In this document: positions 59,792 through 64,000 of the stretch, one piece after another
Layout: the number at the start of each line of letters is the position of its first letter
How positions within the stretch are numbered: the stretch's first letter is position 1
Assembly (NCBI RefSeq): GCF_030159255.1
Contig: NZ_BSCT01000027.1
Span: forward strand, 54,914-118,913
Direction of reading: 5' to 3'
Length of the DNA stretch: 64,000 nucleotides
Source of the DNA: Bradyrhizobium sp. SSBR45G
Lineage (GTDB): Bacteria; Pseudomonadota; Alphaproteobacteria; Rhizobiales; Xanthobacteraceae
Position numbers and translations under genes: made by a program
The notes under the pieces: model-generated
What the model saw: the letters and a program-made list of their open reading frames with translations, nothing else
Told to the model about the DNA's origin: nothing
The model's database searches: none

Positions 59792-61027
59792 TCACTCGGC
59801 GGCGGCATCCTGTCGAGGTTGGGGCGCAAGCATCGCCTCGATCGAATCGGGCGCGAGCGCGGGTGCGTCGAGATCGCCTTGGTAGACGGCAAAGCCGTTC
59901 TTGCCGTCCCTCTTGGCCGCATAGAGCGCCTGATCCGCTCGCGCCATGAGACGGTCCGGGAAGGCGGCGACATCGTGCGTCCATTCGGCGACGCCGATCG
60001 ACACCTCGATCGGGACATCGTTGCCGGCGCAGGCCTCGGCATCGTCGCGGCAGACCTGCAGGATGCGCCGCGCGATCATCGCGCCTTCGCTCATGCCCGA
60101 CGACGGCAGCACGATGCAGAACTCGTCGCCGCCGGTGCGGGCCAGCATGTCGCCGGGCCTGAGCCGGGTCTGCGCCATCAGGGTGAAATGCTGCAGACAG
60201 GCATCACCCGCGGCATGGCCATGATTGTCGTTGATGAGCTTGAAGCCGTCGAGGTCGATCACGAGCAACGCGAATGGCCGGCCAGACCGCTCCGCGCGCG
60301 CGCACTCCTCGGTCAGCCGCTGCATCAGGTGGCGGCGGTTGGCGACGCCGGTCAGATCGTCGAGCAGCGCCAGATCAGCGACCTCATTGCGCAGCCGGTC
60401 CACCGCCATCAGGAGAAAGCCAAAGTTGAGCGACATCGACAGAAAGATCAGCAGCAGCACCGCGGCCGCCTGGCCGGAGCTCGAACGACCGAAGCTGACA
60501 TCGGCGCCGATGAAGGCGCCTGCGGTACGTACGGCGAAGACCGCGATGATCAGGATCGACAGCACCCCCGCGAGCCGGGCCCCGGGATTGATCGCTCCAT
60601 GGCGGGGATCGAGCACCAACCGTGCGATCACCGCCATCGGCACCGCCTGCCCCAGCGAGTAGCACAGGATCCGCAGCGCCCCATTGTCGTAGACGTAGAC
60701 GAAGAAGGCGATCGACGCGCAGGTCAAACCGACGACGGCAGCACTCAGTCGCCACGAAGCCTTCCGGCCGTAGAAGCGTTCGACGCCCATCGCAGCGAGG
60801 CAGATCGCTGATGTCATCACGGAGGCGGCGGCCAGGAGCGGGGCAAAGGAGCCGAAATAGAAGTGCGCCAGCGCACACAGCGCCGCGGGTGGGCACATCA
60901 AGGCGGAGGCCGTCCAGAAGCGCGCCGATTCCAGATTGGGATAGCTGCGCATCACATAGGCCCAGATCAGGCCCAGTGCGAGGAAGTTGACCACGAAGGC
61001 GGTCCACAGCGTCGGAACGTTCAACAT
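59792..61027 (-). CDS. Membrane-bound diguanylate cyclase (GGDEF) with I-site
   Basis: A 411-residue protein. About six hydrophobic helices (residues 5-210) form the membrane part, followed by a GGDEF domain: LLDDLTGVANRR, VIDLDGFKLIND, and ARTGGDEFCIVL with GGDEF at about 299-303. RPGD at 290-293 is the RxxD inhibitory site at the correct distance, so this enzyme should be product-inhibited, unlike the one at 914-2101. It is upstream of the amidase in the same direction. Confidence 0.9.
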   Translation of the reverse strand: MLNVPTLWTAFVVNFLALGLIWAYVMRSYPNLESARFWTASALMCPPAALCALAHFYFGSFAPLLAAASVMTSAICLAAMGVERFYGRKASWRLSAAVVGLTCASIAFFVYVYDNGALRILCYSLGQAVPMAVIARLVLDPRHGAINPGARLAGVLSILIIAVFAVRTAGAFIGADVSFGRSSSGQAAAVLLLIFLSMSLNFGFLLMAVDRLRNEVADLALLDDLTGVANRRHLMQRLTEECARAERSGRPFALLVIDLDGFKLINDNHGHAAGDACLQHFTLMAQTRLRPGDMLARTGGDEFCIVLPSSGMSEGAMIARRILQVCRDDAEACAGNDVPIEVSIGVAEWTHDVAAFPDRLMARADQALYAAKRDGKNGFAVYQGDLDAPALAPDSIEAMLAPQPRQDAAAE

Positions 61028-61403
61028 CCCGACCGCAGGACGCCGCGGGTCCCGTCCTCAATGTTCAGCAACGCAGCGCTCATGACGTTCTCTGTTGTTC
61101 GCGGTAACATGAGCGCCGCGCCCTTAAGGCTTCCTCAATCGCGCCGCCAAGATCGCGCCTTGGTTTTGAATCAATGAAGACACGATTTGCCGGACGTTAA
61201 CCCTGCCTCCCCGGCGCGTGCGAACGGCGTACGGCGTTGCTGCACGCAGCGAGCTGTGGATAAGGGTACCGGCGCTGGTGACAGCGTGAGGCAGAGCCTC
61301 GCGAATCTGCTGGGATCAACTCCCGAGGCTGATGCATAGCTGGCCCGCGCCGGCGAAGGCCTCGAAGTCGCGTTGCAATCCATCAACTCCTGACGAGGAT
61401 TCC

Positions 61404-61484
61404 ATGGCGAAGAAAGCGAAGAAGGCCGCGAAGGCGACCAAGAAAGCGGCGAAGAAGACCAAGAAGGCTGCCAAGAAGAAGTAG
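61404..61484 (+). CDS. Lysine/alanine-only micropeptide (26 aa, histone-H1-like)
   Basis: The product consists of M, A, K and T only, MAKKAKKAAKATKKAAKKTK followed by KAAKKK and stop. The sequence resembles the Lys/Ala-rich tails of histone H1-like and HU-fusion proteins found in Bradyrhizobium, here as a free peptide. CGAGGA precedes the ATG by a few bases. It would be strongly basic and bind nucleic acid. It stands alone in a 600-bp gap between the GGDEF and response-regulator genes; I see nothing else in 61028-61403 and 61485-61641. Confidence 0.65.
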   Translation: MAKKAKKAAKATKKAAKKTKKAAKKK

Positions 61485-61641
61485 CTGCACTCCCCGGGTG
61501 GGAGCGCGGCTTCCACCCGGTCTCTGCTCCCGTCCCGCCCCCTCGCTCCGCATTTCCATACAACTCCCCGTCCCGTTCGTATTCCCAGAAATGGGACGGC
61601 TTCGCCGACCGGTCAAGGCGACCCGAACCGGGACCGGCCCC

Positions 61642-62046
61642 TTATTCCCCGAACCTGCTCTGCAGCTCCGGCGCGCGCTCGAGCGTGACCTCGGCCTCGC
61701 GCAGCACGTCGAGCGGCGCCCACGGCTTGGCCCAGAACTTGGCATCTCCGGGCAGCGACTGCGACAGCGGACGGCCCGACGTCACGACGATGTTGATATG
61801 CGGGTGGAGCCTCTTGGCGGCGTGCGCGAGCTCGATGCCGCTCATGCGCCCGGCGAGATTGACGTCGGTCATCAGCAGCACCACGCGGTTGCCCGGCTTC
61901 CTCAGCACCAGCTCCGCCGCCTCGGCGCTCTCGCAGGCAATCACATCGTAGTCGCTCTCCTCGAGCAGCAGAGCGATAATCTCGCGCTGCGCCGGATCGT
62001 CCTCCACGATCAGAGCCGTTGCGCGAAAGGGCTGTGACTGTCCCAT
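61642..62046 (-). CDS. Single-domain response regulator
   Basis: A 134-residue receiver domain without output: acidic pair in VEDDPAQR, phospho-acceptor Asp61 in LMTDVNLAGRMSGIE, Thr/Ser in VVTSGRP and Lys in FWAKPWAP. GGAGG lies eight bases before ATG 62046. Stand-alone receivers pass phosphate or bind partners. No kinase is adjacent. The open frame continues 406 codons upstream, but that is the reverse of the SDR gene. Confidence 0.92.
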   Translation of the reverse strand: MGQSQPFRATALIVEDDPAQREIIALLLEESDYDVIACESAEAAELVLRKPGNRVVLLMTDVNLAGRMSGIELAHAAKRLHPHINIVVTSGRPLSQSLPGDAKFWAKPWAPLDVLREAEVTLERAPELQSRFGE

Positions 62047-62190
62047 CAAAACACCTCCATAAATTCCGTCAGTGACGTAGGTTAAAAGCAAAGCGGCCGG
62101 ATGGTTCGGTTCCAATGCGGGAAAGTGACGCAACGTGATCGGAAAATTAGGAACGGCCGGCGGAACCGACGACAGGGGGCGGATGCAACG

Positions 62191-63027
62191 ATGACGGCAA
62201 TCAACGGAGCGGCGGCGGTCACGGGAGCGGCCAGCGGCATCGGCCGCGCGCTGGCACAGGAGCTGGCCGCGCGCGGCTGCGATCTCGCGCTCGCCGATCG
62301 CGACGAGGCCGGCCTCGCCAGCCTGGCGGCGGAGCTCGCCGCGCATCGCCGCAAGGTGACCACGCACCGGCTCGACGTCAGCGATCCCCCGGCCATCGCG
62401 CAATTCGCCGCCGACGCGGCGGCCGCCCATCCCTCGCTCAACATCGTCGTCAACAATGCCGGCGTGGCGCTGTTCGGCGGCTTCCACGAGATCGACCAGG
62501 CCGAGATGGACTGGCTGTTCAACATCAATTTCTGGGGCGTCGTGCACGGCACCCGCGCCTTCCTGCCGCATCTTTCGCGCCAGCCGGCGGCGCACATCGT
62601 CAACCTGTCCTCGATCTTCGGCATCATCGCGCCGCCCGACCAGTCGGCCTACGCCGCGGCGAAATTCGCAGTGCGCGGCTTTTCCGAGAGCCTGCGTCAT
62701 GAGCTCGCCATGGCGAACAGCCCGGTCAGGCTGTCGGTGGTGCATCCCGGCGGCGTGGCGACTGCGATCGCGCGCAATGCCCGCGCCGGCCGCGGCATGA
62801 CCGACAATGCGCGCCGCGTGCAGTCGATCGAGCGCTTCGAGCGTATCGCCAAGACCAGCCCGCGCGATGCGGCGCTTCGCATCATCGCCGGTATCGAGCG
62901 CAACGAGCCACGCATCCTGATCGGTGGTGACGCCCGCTTCCTGGATCTGCTGCAGCGGTTCATGCCGGGCACCTATTGGAAGGTGATGGCGAAGCGGCTG
63001 GAGAAGGCGGCGGCTGAGGACAAGTAA
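62191..63027 (+). CDS. Short-chain dehydrogenase/reductase
   Basis: A 278-residue SDR: TGAASGIG (about 11-18), LADRDEAG, NNAGVALFGGF, catalytic Ser in NLSSIFGIIAPPD and YAAAKFAVRG as YxxxK. The extended C-terminus (LLQRFMPGTYWKVMAKRLEK) is typical of SDRs acting on acyl or retinol-like substrates at membranes. It is divergent from the response-regulator gene. Confidence 0.9.
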   Translation: MTAINGAAAVTGAASGIGRALAQELAARGCDLALADRDEAGLASLAAELAAHRRKVTTHRLDVSDPPAIAQFAADAAAAHPSLNIVVNNAGVALFGGFHEIDQAEMDWLFNINFWGVVHGTRAFLPHLSRQPAAHIVNLSSIFGIIAPPDQSAYAAAKFAVRGFSESLRHELAMANSPVRLSVVHPGGVATAIARNARAGRGMTDNARRVQSIERFERIAKTSPRDAALRIIAGIERNEPRILIGGDARFLDLLQRFMPGTYWKVMAKRLEKAAAEDK

Positions 63028-63085
63028 GCTGGCGTTTCGACGTGTTCTGCGCTGCCGCTCCTTGCGCAGAAGTCGGAACGGAATG

Positions 63086-63248
63086 CCCACCCTCCCCTGG
63101 AGGCGGAGGGTCGATCGCACGCGAAGCGGGCGAGCGGGGTGGGGTGATGTCTCCACGAATACTCTGCATGCGGAGACATCACCACACCCCGCCTCACGTC
63201 TCGCTCCGCTCGTCGTGAGGCGACCCTCCGCCTCCAGGGGAGGGTGGG
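63086..63248. repeat. Long palindromic element (MITE-like), 163 bp
   Basis: The 28-bp terminal arms (63086-63113 and 63221-63248) are perfect inverted repeats (CCCACCCTCCCCTGGAGGCG..). An inner pair GGGTGATGTCTCC and GGAGACATCACC.. (63142-63154, 63172-63190) is also inverted. The whole could fold into one long hairpin. No frame within is coding. It follows the SDR gene by about 60 bp. Confidence 0.9.
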
Positions 63249-63374
63249 AGCCAGGCATCTGCAAGCTCGTTCAAGCAGCCGCTCGTCGGCACGACAAGAA
63301 TGTCGTTGATCGTTCTCGCGGCGCGTGGTGCGTCCGAGCTTTGCTGAATTCGTTCGCCCTCATCGATTGGAGGG

Positions 63375-63800
63375 CGCAGGGAGAGCCAGGCCTCGGCTGA
63401 GGCCTGCGGCCCGCGTGCGAAAAGAAGTGCACGCGGCGGTTACCACAGGTTCAGCCGGACAGGCCCGGCCCTCCCTGCGCGATGGTCTGACGCCTTATAC
63501 GAGGTCTCCCTGGTGCGCCGGGCTTGTTGGCCACCATCCCCACGCGAAGCGAAGCTTCGCCGTGAGTTGACACCAGCGTCGGGGTGTCGGGACGCCACGA
63601 TTTCGGCGTGCGCACCGCTCCGTTCGTCGGCGCGGACAAAGCCACGCTGCGGAGCGCTACGCCCATCGCATCCCAGCCCGCGCCTCGTGACGATCGCGAA
63701 ACGCCCCTCCGGCGGGCCAGGACGAGCGGAAATGTGCGCGCGATTTGCCCGACGGTGCAAGGGCTCATCATGCGACAAACTAACACGACGGGCAGTTTGC
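63375..63800 (-). repeat. Long intergenic repeat, copy 3 (diverged, inverted)
   Basis: In reverse it matches the copies at 14 kb and 55.7 kb in the same order of landmarks: ACTAACACGACGGGCAGTTT, GATCGCGAAACGCCCCTCC, CGTCGGGGTGTCGGGACG and GGTTACCACAGG. Similarity is lower and segments are missing. It confirms that the unit is a dispersed family. Nothing else is seen in 63249-63374 or from 63956 to the end. Confidence 0.8.
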
Positions 63801-63876
63801 GCATGGCGGATATGTGCCGAGCTCTCTCGGCGTGACATTGGCGATCGATGTTGCGCTCGCCTGCCTACAGGTCGTC

Positions 63877-63955
63877 ATGGCCGGGCTTGTCCCGGCCATC
63901 CACGTCTTTCGGCACGCTGGGAAAGGCGTGGATGCCCGGGTCAAGCCCACGGCTG
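63877..63955. repeat. REP-like composite palindrome, second copy
   Basis: ATGGCCGGGCTTGTCCCGGCCAT (63877-63899) followed by ATCCACGTCTTT, a spacer, and GCGTGGATGCCCGGGTCAAG. It is the same unit as 9698-9776 in the other order. Confidence 0.8.
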
Positions 63956-64000
63956 TCCGGTTTAGAATGAGTGGACAAGGCGCATGGCGTGGATTCTTCT

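Noticed and set aside
62047..63264. N-terminal 406-codon extension of the response regulator
   Set aside because: It is antisense to the SDR at 62191-63027; a strong ribosome site precedes ATG 62046.

Overview
The window looks like chromosomal DNA of a Bradyrhizobium-type alphaproteobacterium. The coding DNA is GC-rich, Shine-Dalgarno sequences are good, Tat/Sec-exported redox enzymes are many, an RpoH heat-shock sigma factor is present, and rhizobial-style intergenic palindromes occur. This is inference from gene content; no 16S rRNA gene is present. I found no transposase, integrase or CRISPR array.

Layout. 1-11 kb: the start of an outer-membrane barrel gene, a GGDEF protein, a DUF1444-like exported protein, a catalase-related peroxidase, VOC and ParB-like proteins, an SDR, a chemoreceptor and a cytochrome P450 whose heme loop carries a perfect 24-bp tandem duplication. 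11.5-13.6 kb: a more A+T-rich islet with a HEPN-like protein facing a two-gene operon that includes a PD-(D/E)XK-like nuclease. 14-46 kb: four paralogous giant regulators (winged helix, STAND ATPase, TPR-like; about 950 aa each) interspersed with oxidative-stress and detoxification enzymes: MsrA, OsmC, isoquinoline-oxidoreductase-type molybdoenzyme, epoxide hydrolase, VOC, alpha/beta hydrolases, MOSC-ferredoxin reductase fusion, peroxiredoxin, Dps, cytochrome P460 and an MBL-fold enzyme. 46-51 kb: small membrane proteins and a SoxC-like sulfite dehydrogenase/cytochrome c/DUF302 operon. 51-55.4 kb: a probable defence island (Swt1-type HEPN, DUF5343, unknown gene, HEPN relic, caspase-like protease) next to tRNA-Glu. 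56-64 kb: core genes (RluA-family pseudouridine synthase, rpoH, amidase, GGDEF, response regulator, SDR), then repeats.

The most interesting signal is a modular operator-like element at five intergenic sites around regulators 2 and 3 (24.1-32.8 kb). It is a CTYGCAAC box, two bases, then one to three TAAC units in strict 10-bp register, closed by GNGCMA. All five point in the same direction relative to the adjacent metabolic or signalling gene. A 10-bp direct-repeat register is what OmpR/PhoB-type winged helices read, and all four regulators share almost the same recognition helix (SLRFH-x3-LRK). I infer a local regulon in which STAND regulators control stress/detoxification enzymes.

A second theme is decay. 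Four gene relics (alpha/beta hydrolase, SDR, chloroperoxidase, HEPN) retain only 3' parts, and three of them lie beside an intact homologue or on the tail of another gene. A roughly 550-bp intergenic repeat occurs three times; one copy abuts tRNA-Glu, and the 14-kb copy ends in a 16-nt tRNA-Glu 3'-end look-alike.
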